A DNA stretch of 64,000 bases from the NCBI GenBank assembly GCA_017443595.1, contig JAFSYU010000020.1:64001-128000 (forward strand), read 5' to 3'. This stretch comes from Clostridia bacterium. GTDB lineage: Bacteria > Bacillota > Clostridia > Oscillospirales > CAG-272. This document shows, piece by piece, positions 1 to 8,093 of the stretch; positions within the stretch are counted from its first letter, which is position 1; every line of letters starts with the position of its first letter. Position numbers and translations under genes: made by a program. The notes below the pieces were generated by a model that saw nothing but the letters and a program-made list of their open reading frames with translations, did not search any database and was not told the DNA's origin.

Positions 1-205
1 TGAAATGTTTATAGAATATCGGACCGCCGCCGCGGTAAATGGAATCCATCTCCATATGATGACAAATGCTTGATAAGAATATGCAGCCGCCGTCAGCAAC
101 GCTTTCCGCGACGATTTCTCCGGCTTTTATGATATTCTCCGTCTGCGTGTCTCTTACTTTTTTAAAAAGCTCGTCAATTGATTCTCTGTACCTGTCAAGT
201 AACAT
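1..205 (-). CDS. SIS-domain protein, N-terminal part (runs off left edge)
   Basis: Translation from the ATG at 205 gives about 68 residues (MLLDRYRESIDELFKK..., later SSICHHMEMDSIYRGGGPIF) that resemble the N-terminus of the SIS protein encoded at 1175-1912: a helical start followed by a strand leading into the sugar-phosphate-binding fold. A GGAGA ribosome site lies 6 bases before the ATG. It overlaps the end of the upstream sugar kinase by 11 bases, so it is the third gene of a minus-strand operon. SIS domains bind phosphosugars as isomerases, etherases or regulators; which one applies cannot be told because the rest lies outside the window. Confidence 0.7.
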   Translation of the reverse strand, partial: MLLDRYRESIDELFKKVRDTQTENIIKAGEIVAESVADGGCIFLSSICHHMEMDSIYRGGGPIFYKHF

Positions 206-1178
206 TTTTCGTCTCCTTATTTTCATTTATATCGTATTTGAATTCCGGATACCGCTGTGCCAGCTCTTTTGCATCATGCTCGTCAAAGCTTCCGGTCGCT
301 TTTTTCTTATGAGCCGCTAAGACGCCTAAGATCGGCTCTATTTTCGGTATTATTATCTTACGCCCGTTTATCACTTTTTCAAATTCTTTGAAAAACACGG
401 GGTTGCCGCGCCAGATACTGCCGCTGACGGTCAGCGGCACGTCGTTTTTTATATTATTGCTTTCTGTCAGATACCGCATCTGCTCGCCTGCAAGCCTGCC
501 GGCTTCCTTTATTATTGACAGCGAGACCTCGTCTCCTTCCGACGCGGCAGCTATGACGAGCGGCGCGAATCCCGACACCTGTGTAACGGGGGAAACGTCA
601 GGTTTGCCGTAAATTGAAAAGATCGCTCTCTGCAGCTCTTCTCTTCCTTTGAATCCGAGTTTTTGCGGTATTTTATCGGTAAGCGAAGTGCGTTCTCCTC
701 TGCCTTCTCTGTCGCGTATGGCGGCTATAAACGCGGATCTGCCTATGTAATAGCCCGATCCCTCGTCGGCTACCGCCGCGCCGTAACCGCCCGTAAACAG
801 CTTTTTGCCGTTTATCCTGGCAAACGACGTTGCGCCCGTACCGCACAGTGCAAGCAGTCCGTCGCCGAAAATGCCCGCGGCGGAAAGTCCCATATCAAGC
901 TCGCCGGAGACGGCCGCGTTTTTGATCTTGCAGATACGTCCGAGCTTTTCCGTTACAGACGACTCATACGTGCCGTTTAATTCCTCAACCGTCTTACCGT
1001 AAAGATCCAAGCCGTCCGCTATATCTTTTATGTGTTTATCAACGAGCGCGGCGTTGTTCGTGTTAGAGCGCAGACTGCCGCTGACGCAGACGCTTATACG
1101 GTCAAGTTTTTCATTATAGAGTATCGCGGCGGTCTTCGTGCCGCCGTTGTCAAGCGCAAGATAGTATTTCATATTCAC
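195..1178 (-). CDS. BadF/BadG-family sugar kinase (N-acetylglucosamine kinase-like)
   Basis: 327 residues, an ASKHA-fold ATPase. The phosphate-1 loop DNGGTKT is at residues 10-16, the GTGAT phosphate-2 loop at about 113-117, and the conserved DEGSG at 138-142. This pattern is that of the BadF/BadG/BcrA/BcrD family, whose soluble single-domain members of this size are mostly GlcNAc/GlcN-type kinases; the exact sugar is inferred. It starts with GTG overlapping the stop of the upstream SIS gene (GTGA), with an ATG two codons later as an alternative start, so translation is probably coupled. The SIS-kinase-SIS order suggests amino-sugar or cell-wall-sugar salvage. Confidence 0.8.
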   Translation of the reverse strand: MNMKYYLALDNGGTKTAAILYNEKLDRISVCVSGSLRSNTNNAALVDKHIKDIADGLDLYGKTVEELNGTYESSVTEKLGRICKIKNAAVSGELDMGLSAAGIFGDGLLALCGTGATSFARINGKKLFTGGYGAAVADEGSGYYIGRSAFIAAIRDREGRGERTSLTDKIPQKLGFKGREELQRAIFSIYGKPDVSPVTQVSGFAPLVIAAASEGDEVSLSIIKEAGRLAGEQMRYLTESNNIKNDVPLTVSGSIWRGNPVFFKEFEKVINGRKIIIPKIEPILGVLAAHKKKATGSFDEHDAKELAQRYPEFKYDINENKETKNVT

Positions 1179-1912
1179 ATATAAAAGATGTTGTCTTTGT
1201 ATTCTTTGAATATAGCCGCGTTGTGCTCGTCTCCGCCGTCAAGGTTCGCGCTCATCAGCACGGGCGGGACCGTACCGTCTTTTATCATTTTATTTACCGC
1301 GTCAATAACTATCGCGTTTATCAAAGCGGTCCCTACCGCCGTGGACGTAGGTCCTATCTTCTCCGGCAGACCTTCTACCGTCACCGCGGCGTCTCCGACC
1401 TCGCCTTTGTTGTCTAATACAATATCGCAGACTTCAAACAAACGCTTACCGGAAGGATGGCGCGACGTTACGGCTTTGGAGTAATCAAGATTCGTTATGC
1501 AAACTGTTTTTACGCCGTTTTCTTTTGCCGTTATCGCCATTTCCACCGGAACGGTGTTCCTGCCGGATACCGAGTGAATAATAAGAAGATCTCCCTTTTT
1601 TATGCTGTTTTTTTCAAAAATGATCTTTCCTATACCCGCCACTCTTTCAAGCGAGCTCGTCATGGTAACGGGACGGGTGTTCAGCATCATGGCGGGGAAA
1701 AATATGGGATTTATAACGGCTAAGCCGCCGGTGCGGTAAAACACCTCTTCCGCTATTATTCCGGCGTGCGAACAGCCGAAAACGAACACGTTGTTTTTAT
1801 CCTCAACAGTCTTTGCAAGGCACTCGGACGCCGCCGCTACGGCATCCGTCTGTTCCTCATAAGACGCTTTTACTGTTTTTGCCACAATGTTAATATAATC
1901 TCTGCCGTCCAT
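1175..1912 (-). CDS. SIS-domain sugar-phosphate-binding protein
   Basis: 245 residues from the ATG at 1912. This start is preferred over an upstream in-frame extension because AGGAGAG lies just before it and the product then begins MDGRDYINI. The N-terminal helices are followed by FVFGCSHAGIIAEEVFYR, the usual SIS nucleotide-fold opening, and a second Rossmann segment with LLIIHSVSGRNTVPVEMA, where SxSGRN is the typical phosphosugar-binding turn. The family (UPF0309-like) includes proteins acting on amino-sugar phosphates; no specific reaction can be assigned. First gene of the operon, 4-base overlap with the sugar kinase, under the promoter at 1940-1968. Confidence 0.8.
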   Translation of the reverse strand: MDGRDYINIVAKTVKASYEEQTDAVAAASECLAKTVEDKNNVFVFGCSHAGIIAEEVFYRTGGLAVINPIFFPAMMLNTRPVTMTSSLERVAGIGKIIFEKNSIKKGDLLIIHSVSGRNTVPVEMAITAKENGVKTVCITNLDYSKAVTSRHPSGKRLFEVCDIVLDNKGEVGDAAVTVEGLPEKIGPTSTAVGTALINAIVIDAVNKMIKDGTVPPVLMSANLDGGDEHNAAIFKEYKDNIFYM

Positions 1913-1939
1913 AAAGCTCTCCTTTGATTTTATACTCTG

Positions 1940-1968
1940 ATAATACCACAAAAAAAGAAAAAAATCAA
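1940..1968 (-). promoter_or_regulatory. Promoter of the SIS-kinase-SIS operon
   Basis: Minus-strand TTGATT (1968-1963), 17-base spacer, TATTAT (1945-1940). The spacer ends TTGTGG, a context shared with three other promoters in this window. The -10 box lies about 28 bases before the ATG at 1912. Confidence 0.7.
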
Positions 1969-1982
1969 TATAAAAGCAAAAG

Positions 1983-2024
1983 AAATCCGCGGCAGGAATG
2001 CGTACGCTCCGACCGCGGTCTTTG
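1983..2024 (-). terminator. Possible terminator after the BY-kinase gene
   Basis: On the minus strand CCGCGG arms about 22 bases apart enclose a GCGTACGC palindrome and are followed by a T-rich run (atttcttttgctttt). It sits just after the kinase stop codon at 2036. The fold is plausible but not a perfect stem. Confidence 0.4.
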
Positions 2025-2035
2025 TTAACTTATAT

Positions 2036-2887
2036 TTATTTTTCCTCGTAAGGCGCTTTCGGTTCGGCGGGCGGAGCGTCCGTGTAAGCGGATCTGTAAC
2101 CGTATCCGTAACCGTAATTGCTGCCGTAATACTTGCCGTATCTGCCGTAACCGTATTTGCCGTATCTGCCGTAGCCGTATTTGCCGTATTTGCCGTATCC
2201 GGCGTATCCCGCCGTCTTTTTATTGACGTCGTTCAAAACAAAGCCGGTTATCTTTGCGTCTACCTTCTGGAGCATATCCACGGCGTCTCCGATGTTGCGT
2301 TTGTTGTCAACTCCGGCGCGCACGATGAAGATATATCCGTCCACCTTCTGCGCGAGCAGCGCCGCGTCAGACACGAGGTTGAGCGGCGGCGTGTCTATGA
2401 ATATATAGTCAAACGTTTCCGCGCAGGCTTCAAGCACCTTGTCAAACCGTGAGGAGCAAAGAAGCTCAGCCGGGTTGGGCGGCACGCTGCCGGCGGGTAT
2501 AAGGCAGAGATTTTTTGTTGACGTTGTTATTATGGGTATATCTTTTGTAAGTCTTGCCAGAACGTCGGAAAGGCCAATGTCCTTTTTTATGCGCAGCGCC
2601 TTTTTGATGGAAGGATGGCGCATATCCGCGTCTATTATAAGCACGCTTTTGCCGAGCTGTGCAAACGATATGGCTATGTTTATGCAGGATAAGGATTTGC
2701 CCGCGTTCTCACTCGCGCCGCAGACGGCGAATATCGCGCATTTGCCGGCGTGGCCGGAATAAAGCAGGTTTGTCCTGACGGTATTATACGCCTCTTTTAC
2801 GGAAAACGTGGTTTTTTCATTCAAAACCTTGAATTCTTTTAATCCGGAGACGTTCTTTTTATTCTTCTTATTCATCGTCTTATTCAT
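2036..2887 (-). CDS. CpsD/CapB-type bacterial tyrosine kinase (BY-kinase) with Tyr-rich tail
   Basis: 283 residues. Cytoplasmic BY-kinase: Walker A GASENAGKS, Walker A' LIIDADMRHP and Walker B FDYIFIDTPP are all visible. The C-terminal tail (about 225-268) is a run of Gly-Tyr-Gly-Lys/Arg-Tyr units with about 16 tyrosines, the autophosphorylation cluster typical of this family but unusually long. In Firmicutes such kinases pair with a separate membrane activator, and here the chain-length protein directly upstream fills that role; the genes overlap by 8 bases. A GGAG ribosome site inside the upstream gene supports the start. These modules normally control exopolysaccharide polymer length, but no glycosyltransferase genes lie next to this pair. 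Confidence 0.9.
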   Translation of the reverse strand: MNKTMNKKNKKNVSGLKEFKVLNEKTTFSVKEAYNTVRTNLLYSGHAGKCAIFAVCGASENAGKSLSCINIAISFAQLGKSVLIIDADMRHPSIKKALRIKKDIGLSDVLARLTKDIPIITTSTKNLCLIPAGSVPPNPAELLCSSRFDKVLEACAETFDYIFIDTPPLNLVSDAALLAQKVDGYIFIVRAGVDNKRNIGDAVDMLQKVDAKITGFVLNDVNKKTAGYAGYGKYGKYGYGRYGKYGYGRYGKYYGSNYGYGYGYRSAYTDAPPAEPKAPYEEK

Positions 2888-3620
2888 CGTCAGGCTCCTC
2901 TCCGTCCGATGATTCGGCTTCGGACATTATGGTGGGTATAGATCCCAGAACGGTTAGACCGAAAGTTTCGGAAAGATCTTCAGACGTTCTTATACTCGTA
3001 TCAAAAAGCGCTATCATTACGAATACCGCGGCACTCAGAACAAACGCCGCCGCTGCCGCTATCGCCGCGTTTCTTAACGCGTTGGGCGATATGGGGGATT
3101 TGGGCGTGCTGGCGTACTGAACGACCTGCGCCGCGCCCGTCTGAACAATGTCTAATATCTTCTGCGGCGCTATTTCCGCAACAGCGTTGACTATTTTTTC
3201 AGCGCGTTCCGGATCCGTATCCACGTAATTTATGCGGAATATCTCGGAATTTTCTATCGCTTCTTCCGTTAAATTGTTCTTTATAGTAGTTACTGAGACT
3301 TTGTACTGAGAGTCAAGATTATCATAAACCTCTTCCAAAACCCTGTCTGTTTCCAGGATTATGGAATAAGTTGTGACAAGCTGTTTTGCAACGCTCATTT
3401 CACTTGTCGTCGTGGTGTTGCCGGTCTGCGCGTTGGCGCGTACGTAGACCATGGCGGACGCTCTGTACTTAGGTTTGATAAATATTTTGGTCACAGCAAA
3501 AGCCGCCCCGCCTACAACAACAGTTGCCAGAAGGATGGGCAGGATATGCTTTACGATTATGCGGAAGATAAGCAATAAAGATATACTTACTTCCTGTTCG
3601 TTAGTATCGTTATTGTTCAT
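2880..3620 (-). CDS. Wzz/YveK-type polysaccharide chain-length protein, BY-kinase activator
   Basis: 246 residues with the family layout: a short cytoplasmic N-terminus, a membrane segment at about 17-38 (ILPILLATVVVGGAAFAV), a roughly 130-residue external domain including the NAVAEIAPQKI region, a second membrane segment at about 185-207 (Ala/Val-rich), and a cytoplasmic C-terminus ending in acidic residues that would contact the kinase. A Pro-rich stretch (TPKSPISPN) just before the second membrane segment is the characteristic family signature. First gene of the two-gene unit. A TATAAT lies at 3662-3657 on this strand, but no good -35 box is seen at standard spacing. Confidence 0.88.
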   Translation of the reverse strand: MNNNDTNEQEVSISLLLIFRIIVKHILPILLATVVVGGAAFAVTKIFIKPKYRASAMVYVRANAQTGNTTTTSEMSVAKQLVTTYSIILETDRVLEEVYDNLDSQYKVSVTTIKNNLTEEAIENSEIFRINYVDTDPERAEKIVNAVAEIAPQKILDIVQTGAAQVVQYASTPKSPISPNALRNAAIAAAAAFVLSAAVFVMIALFDTSIRTSEDLSETFGLTVLGSIPTIMSEAESSDGEEPDDE

Positions 3621-3765
3621 AAAATACCTTTTTCGACATTTAATTAACTTAATGATATTATAATCTCAAATAAAAACAACGCTTGCGATTTTTTAAGAAC
3701 AATATGTAAATTTAGAAAAATGCGATTTTTGTTTTTTAAGTTTTCAGATACGATATAAAAGGTTA

Positions 3766-3794
3766 TTGTTTTATTTCAACTTTATGGTTATAAT
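3766..3794 (+). promoter_or_regulatory. Promoter of trxA-flavodiiron operon
   Basis: TTGTTT (3766-3771), 17 bases, TATAAT (3789-3794). The predicted start near 3801 leaves a very short leader containing AGGAGGA at 3804-3810 before the ATG at 3818. Confidence 0.75.
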
Positions 3795-3817
3795 ATAGTT
3801 AACAGGAGGATGAATAT

Positions 3818-4132
3818 ATGGCAGAGATAACGCTTACAAAAGAAAATTTCAAAGAAGAAGTGCTGCAAAGCAGCGTACCCGTCCTTGTTGATTTCTGGGC
3901 GTCATGGTGCGGTCCCTGCAGGATGATAGCTCCTACGGTGGAAGAAATAGCAAAAGAGTATGACGGCAAGATCAAGGTCGGCAAGGTTAACGTTGATGAC
4001 GAGGGGGATCTCGCAGCAGAATACGATATCATGTATATCCCCACGCTCATCGTTTTCAAAGACGGCAAAGTTACAAACGTATCAAACGGTCTCAAAAGAA
4101 AAGACGAAATATTAAAGATGCTGGAGATATGA
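3818..4132 (+). CDS. trxA: Thioredoxin
   Basis: 104 residues, a full-length classical thioredoxin. The redox centre WCGPC is at residues 30-34 inside [14 protein letters not shown], and the cis-proline segment YIPTLIVFK is present. Cytosolic disulfide reductase. AGGAGGA lies 8 bases upstream of the ATG. The stop overlaps the start of the flavodiiron gene (ATGA), so the two are co-translated. This suggests thioredoxin works in the oxidative or nitrosative stress response together with the downstream reductase. Confidence 0.96.
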   Translation: MAEITLTKENFKEEVLQSSVPVLVDFWASWCGPCRMIAPTVEEIAKEYDGKIKVGKVNVDDEGDLAAEYDIMYIPTLIVFKDGKVTNVSNGLKRKDEILKMLEI

Positions 4133-5925
4133 CAATGAAGCTTACAGATGATATTTTTTACGTCGGCGTAAACGACCACGACATTGACCTGTTTGAAGGT
4201 CAGTACGACGTGCCTAACGGCATGGCGTATAATTCCTACGTTATAGTTGACGAAAAGATCGCGGTGTTCGACACTGTGGACGCGCGTTTTTCTCACGAAT
4301 GGCTTGACAACATACAGACCGCGCTGAACGGCCGCCAGCCGGACTATCTTATAGTCCAGCACATGGAACCGGACCATTCCGCAAATATACTGCAGTTTGC
4401 AAAAACGTATCCCAAGGCTGTTATAGTATCAAATACAAAATCCTTCCCTATGATGAAGAATTTCTTCGGAGTCGATTTTGAAGACAGAAGAATTGAGGTA
4501 GGCGAGGGCGGCACGCTTGATTTAGGCAAGCACACGCTGTCTTTCGTGACCGCGCCCATGGTCCACTGGCCCGAGGTCATTATAACTTACGACTCATACT
4601 CAAAAACTCTCTTCTCCGCGGACGCTTTCGGAAAATTCGGCGCGCTTGACGCTGCGGAGGAATGGGCTTGCGAGGCAAGGCGTTACTATTTCGGCATAGT
4701 AGGCAAATACGGTGCGCAGGTGCAGGCGGTACTTAAGAAAGCCGCCGCGCTTGACATACAGCGCATCTGCCCGCTTCACGGCCCGGTGCTTACGGATACC
4801 ATACCGGAAGTGCTGAAACTGTATAACACCTGGTCTTCGTATCAGCCGGAGGTCGACGGCGTTTTCATAGCGTATACGTCTGTCTACGGAAACACGAAAA
4901 AAGCCGCGCTGCTTTTGGCGGACAAGCTGAAAGAAAAAGGCTGCCCGAAGGTAGCCGTGTCCGATCTTGCAAGAGAAGATATGGCGGAAGCCGTTGAAGA
5001 CGCTTTCAAATACAGCAAGATGATACTTGCCACAACGACTTACAACGCGGATATTTTCCCGTTCATGCGCGAATTCATACAGCATCTTACGGAGCGCGGA
5101 TATAAGAACCGCACGGTAGGATTTATAGAAAACGGATCGTGGGCGCCGCTTGCGGCAAAAACGATGCAGAAAATGCTTGAAGGCTCGGTAAATCTCAAAT
5201 TCGTTGAGCCGGTCGTTAAAATCAAGTCCGGTATGACGGATGAAAATAAGCAGCAGATAGAAGATCTGTCCGACGAGCTCTGCCGCGACTACGTTGCAAG
5301 AAGCGACAAACCCGTGACAAAACAGGATCTTTCCGCGCTGTTCAACATAGGCTACGGTCTGTACGTCGTGACGTGCAGCGACGGCAAGCGCGACAACGGA
5401 CTGATAGTGAATACCGTATCCCAGGTGACGAATACGCCCAACAGGATAGCCGTCACGATAAACAAGCAGAACTATTCACACCATATAATAAAGCAGACCG
5501 GCATAATGAACGTCAACTGTCTGTCGGTAGACGCGCCGTTTTCCGTATTTGAATGCTTCGGCTTCCGCTCCGGCAGAAACGTTGATAAATTCGATACCAT
5601 AACGCCGCTTCATTCCGACAACGGGCTTGCGTTTTTACCGCAGTATATAAACTCGTTCATGTCGCTTAAAGTAGAGTCTTACATAGACCTTGACACGCAC
5701 GGAATGTTCATATGCAGCGTTACGGAGGCGAGAGTCATATCAGATGCGGAGACGATGACTTACACGTACTATCAGAACAACGTCAAGCCTAAGCCGCAGA
5801 CTGAAGGCAAAAAAGGCTACGTCTGCAAGATCTGCGGATACGTATATGAGGGAGACGAACTTCCCGAGGATTTCGTATGTCCGCTATGCAAGCACGGCGC
5901 CGCGGATTTCGAGCCGCTTAAATGA
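4129..5925 (+). CDS. Multidomain flavodiiron protein (diiron/flavodoxin core, flavin reductase, rubredoxin)
   Basis: 598 residues in four modules. (1) A metallo-beta-lactamase-like diiron domain with H78-x-E80-x-D82-H83, H146, D165 and H217, the complete metal-ligand set. (2) An FMN-binding flavodoxin domain starting near 243 with TSVYGNT at 250-256. (3) A flavin-reductase-like domain at about 405-545. (4) A C-terminal rubredoxin with CxxC pairs at C566/C569 and C584/C587. Flavodiiron proteins reduce O2 to water and/or NO to N2O in anaerobes. Carrying flavin reductase and rubredoxin on one chain suggests an internal electron path from NAD(P)H to the diiron site. ATGA overlap with trxA. Cytosolic; no signal peptide. 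Confidence 0.93.
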   Translation: MTMKLTDDIFYVGVNDHDIDLFEGQYDVPNGMAYNSYVIVDEKIAVFDTVDARFSHEWLDNIQTALNGRQPDYLIVQHMEPDHSANILQFAKTYPKAVIVSNTKSFPMMKNFFGVDFEDRRIEVGEGGTLDLGKHTLSFVTAPMVHWPEVIITYDSYSKTLFSADAFGKFGALDAAEEWACEARRYYFGIVGKYGAQVQAVLKKAAALDIQRICPLHGPVLTDTIPEVLKLYNTWSSYQPEVDGVFIAYTSVYGNTKKAALLLADKLKEKGCPKVAVSDLAREDMAEAVEDAFKYSKMILATTTYNADIFPFMREFIQHLTERGYKNRTVGFIENGSWAPLAAKTMQKMLEGSVNLKFVEPVVKIKSGMTDENKQQIEDLSDELCRDYVARSDKPVTKQDLSALFNIGYGLYVVTCSDGKRDNGLIVNTVSQVTNTPNRIAVTINKQNYSHHIIKQTGIMNVNCLSVDAPFSVFECFGFRSGRNVDKFDTITPLHSDNGLAFLPQYINSFMSLKVESYIDLDTHGMFICSVTEARVISDAETMTYTYYQNNVKPKPQTEGKKGYVCKICGYVYEGDELPEDFVCPLCKHGAADFEPLK

Positions 5926-5937
5926 ATTACAACAGAA

Positions 5938-5975
5938 AAAAGGTCTTTGGTATCCAAAGACCTTATTTGTTTTGT
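5938..5975 (+). terminator. Strong bidirectional terminator
   Basis: A perfect 11-base stem (5940-5950 with 5954-5964, loop TAT) is followed by a T-rich run on the plus strand. On the minus strand the same stem is followed by TTTTTC. It ends the trxA-flavodiiron operon and also the convergent secreted-protein operon whose last stop is at 5976. Confidence 0.93.
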
Positions 5976-8090
5976 TTATTTTTCGTATTCCACCGGTTTT
6001 GTCGTTACAAATTCCGCGCCGGCGTGTACCGTTACGATTTTCTCTGCCGTGTTGCCGGTGAGATCCTCCGAGCGAAGCGTCAGCGTATGATCTCCCTGCG
6101 TCAGCCTGCCGCGGGCGTCAAGCGCGTTTGCGGACCAGATGATCTGCAGAGCCACGTCGTCGTGATCGTCCGTTACGGATACGTTTATGACCGGGGAGCA
6201 GCCGGCTATAGAATATATTTCGGTAAGATCGAATTCTATTACAGGCGCCCGGGTATCAGCCGGACCGACGGTGACGTTAAGCACTATATCGTCGGATCTG
6301 TTTCCGTAATAGTCTGTTGCAGAGATCGTGCAGGTATAGCTGCCTTCCGTAAGCTTTCCGTTTGTGTCAAGCGCATTGCCGCTCCAGGCGTAATCTATCG
6401 GTATCGTGCGTTCTTCGTATTCGTCATACGCGGACGCGTTTATGATGAACGGTTTGTTCGCGGTCGTTATTATGTCCGTCGGACCGCTGTACGTTATAAC
6501 GGGAGGCGTGCCGTCGTTCGGCTTGATGTCGACTGAAACGTAATCTATATAACACGAATGTGCAGCCGAATCCGTAAAACGGAAGCCTACGGCAAATTTG
6601 CTCAGATCGCCGTTTTCATCGCACAGGTTTGCAAGTACGTTTCTGTCCGTTATTGAAAATACCGTCCACTGCTCGGGATATTCCGGATTATACAGCTTCC
6701 AAGCTGTGCCGGGTTTGTTATATTTGATTCTTATACCGCCCTCGGTCTCGTGCACTTTTATCACATCCGGATAGTACATACGTATATTGACCGCGTTGAT
6801 GACGGACAGCGGTATCTTTTGATCCGTAAAATCCACGGCAAGTCCGGTCGCATCTTTGTTCGTAAGCTTTATTACGTAACCGGTGTAGCCGGACGGGATA
6901 CCCGCCGCAGCGCCGCTTTCTTCCGTATAAACGTCGTTTAACGCGCTGCTCACGTACTGCGAAAAATCCGGAACGTCGTTATCAACGTACGGTATCTCTT
7001 TTTTGACGTCGTCGTAATCTATAGGCGTTTTAACTACGACTTTTACGTAATCCACGTAACACGTTCCGGTCTTGCCGTTGCCGAAACGGAAGCCTAAACC
7101 GAATTTGCCTAAATAACCGTCTTTGCACAGATTTGCAATAACCGTGCTGTCCGTGACCGACAAAACCGTCCACTTGTCCGGATTATCCGGCGCATAAAGC
7201 GACCACGTTGCGCCGGTCTGGTCGTATTTTACTCTTATCCCGTTGCCTGCCTGAACGACGCCGGTACCGTAATAAATGCGGAAATCAACCGACTGTATAT
7301 CGACCTGTGCGATTTTTTTATCTGTAAAATCAACCGTTATGCCTGTCTGACCTGCGTTATACAGCGACATGACGTAACCGGTGTAACCGGCGGGAACGCC
7401 CGCCGCCGCGCCTGTATCCTCTGTGTAAATATTCATCGGATTTCCAGCGTATGACGAAAAATCCGGAACGTAATCCTCCGCCGCCGTATAAGGGATCTCG
7501 TCTTTTACGCCGCTTAAGAGCGTGACGGATACGTAGTCAACGTAGCACGTACCGGTGCTGCCGTTGCCGAAACGGAAGCCTAAACCGAATTTGCCTAAAT
7601 AACCGTCTTTGCACAGATTTGCAATAACCGTGCTGTCCGTTACCGACAAAACCGTCCACTCGCCGGGGTGATCAGGCGCGTAAAGCGACCACGTCGCGCC
7701 GGTCTGATCATATTTTACTCTTATCCCGTTTCCTGCCTGAACGACGCCGGTACCGTAATAAATGCGGAAATCAACCGACTGTATATCTGACTGGGCGATT
7801 TTTTTATCGGAAAAATCAACCGTTATGCCGGTCTGTCCTACGTTATACAGCGACATGACGTAACCGGTGTAACCGGCGGGAACGCCCGCCGCCGCGCCGG
7901 TTTCTTCGGTATAGATATTCATCGGGTCTCCAACGTAGGACGAAAAATCCGGAACGTAATCCGTTGTATAAGGTATCTCGTCAAAAACGCTGCTCTGCTT
8001 AGTCGTATCGCCCTGCGCCTGCACGGCAGGGACCGTGCAAAACAGCATTACGGCGGCCAGTATCAAAGAAATCATCTTTACCCGTTTCAT
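5976..8090 (-). CDS. Secreted repeat protein with three ~155-aa modules and two Ig/HYR-like domains
   Basis: 704 residues. Signal peptide with cleavage after VQA (about residue 25). Three homologous modules follow (about 37-192, 197-353 and 365-525), each running from E-I-P-Y...VPDFSSY through AAAGVPAGYTGYVMSLYN, a WSLY/EWTVLSVTD segment and a closing CYxDYVxV strand; the all-beta character suggests jelly-roll, carbohydrate-binding-like folds. Two repeats of about 80 residues then begin PPVI/APVI and contain W-S-(G)-NALD, G-x-L-T-x-G-x-x-T, resembling Ig/HYR-type domains. Modules 1 and 2 are nearly identical even in DNA. No catalytic domain is recognised and no membrane anchor is seen. It starts 3 bases after the phosphatase-like gene with GGAGGT inside that gene, so the two are co-expressed. 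Confidence 0.8.
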   Translation of the reverse strand: MKRVKMISLILAAVMLFCTVPAVQAQGDTTKQSSVFDEIPYTTDYVPDFSSYVGDPMNIYTEETGAAAGVPAGYTGYVMSLYNVGQTGITVDFSDKKIAQSDIQSVDFRIYYGTGVVQAGNGIRVKYDQTGATWSLYAPDHPGEWTVLSVTDSTVIANLCKDGYLGKFGLGFRFGNGSTGTCYVDYVSVTLLSGVKDEIPYTAAEDYVPDFSSYAGNPMNIYTEDTGAAAGVPAGYTGYVMSLYNAGQTGITVDFTDKKIAQVDIQSVDFRIYYGTGVVQAGNGIRVKYDQTGATWSLYAPDNPDKWTVLSVTDSTVIANLCKDGYLGKFGLGFRFGNGKTGTCYVDYVKVVVKTPIDYDDVKKEIPYVDNDVPDFSQYVSSALNDVYTEESGAAAGIPSGYTGYVIKLTNKDATGLAVDFTDQKIPLSVINAVNIRMYYPDVIKVHETEGGIRIKYNKPGTAWKLYNPEYPEQWTVFSITDRNVLANLCDENGDLSKFAVGFRFTDSAAHSCYIDYVSVDIKPNDGTPPVITYSGPTDIITTANKPFIINASAYDEYEERTIPIDYAWSGNALDTNGKLTEGSYTCTISATDYYGNRSDDIVLNVTVGPADTRAPVIEFDLTEIYSIAGCSPVINVSVTDDHDDVALQIIWSANALDARGRLTQGDHTLTLRSEDLTGNTAEKIVTVHAGAEFVTTKPVEYEK

Positions 8091-8093
8091 TGT

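Noticed and set aside
3657..3685. Full promoter for the chain-length protein gene.
   Set aside because: TATAAT is perfect but no acceptable -35 box lies at 16-18 bases, so only the -10 was mentioned.
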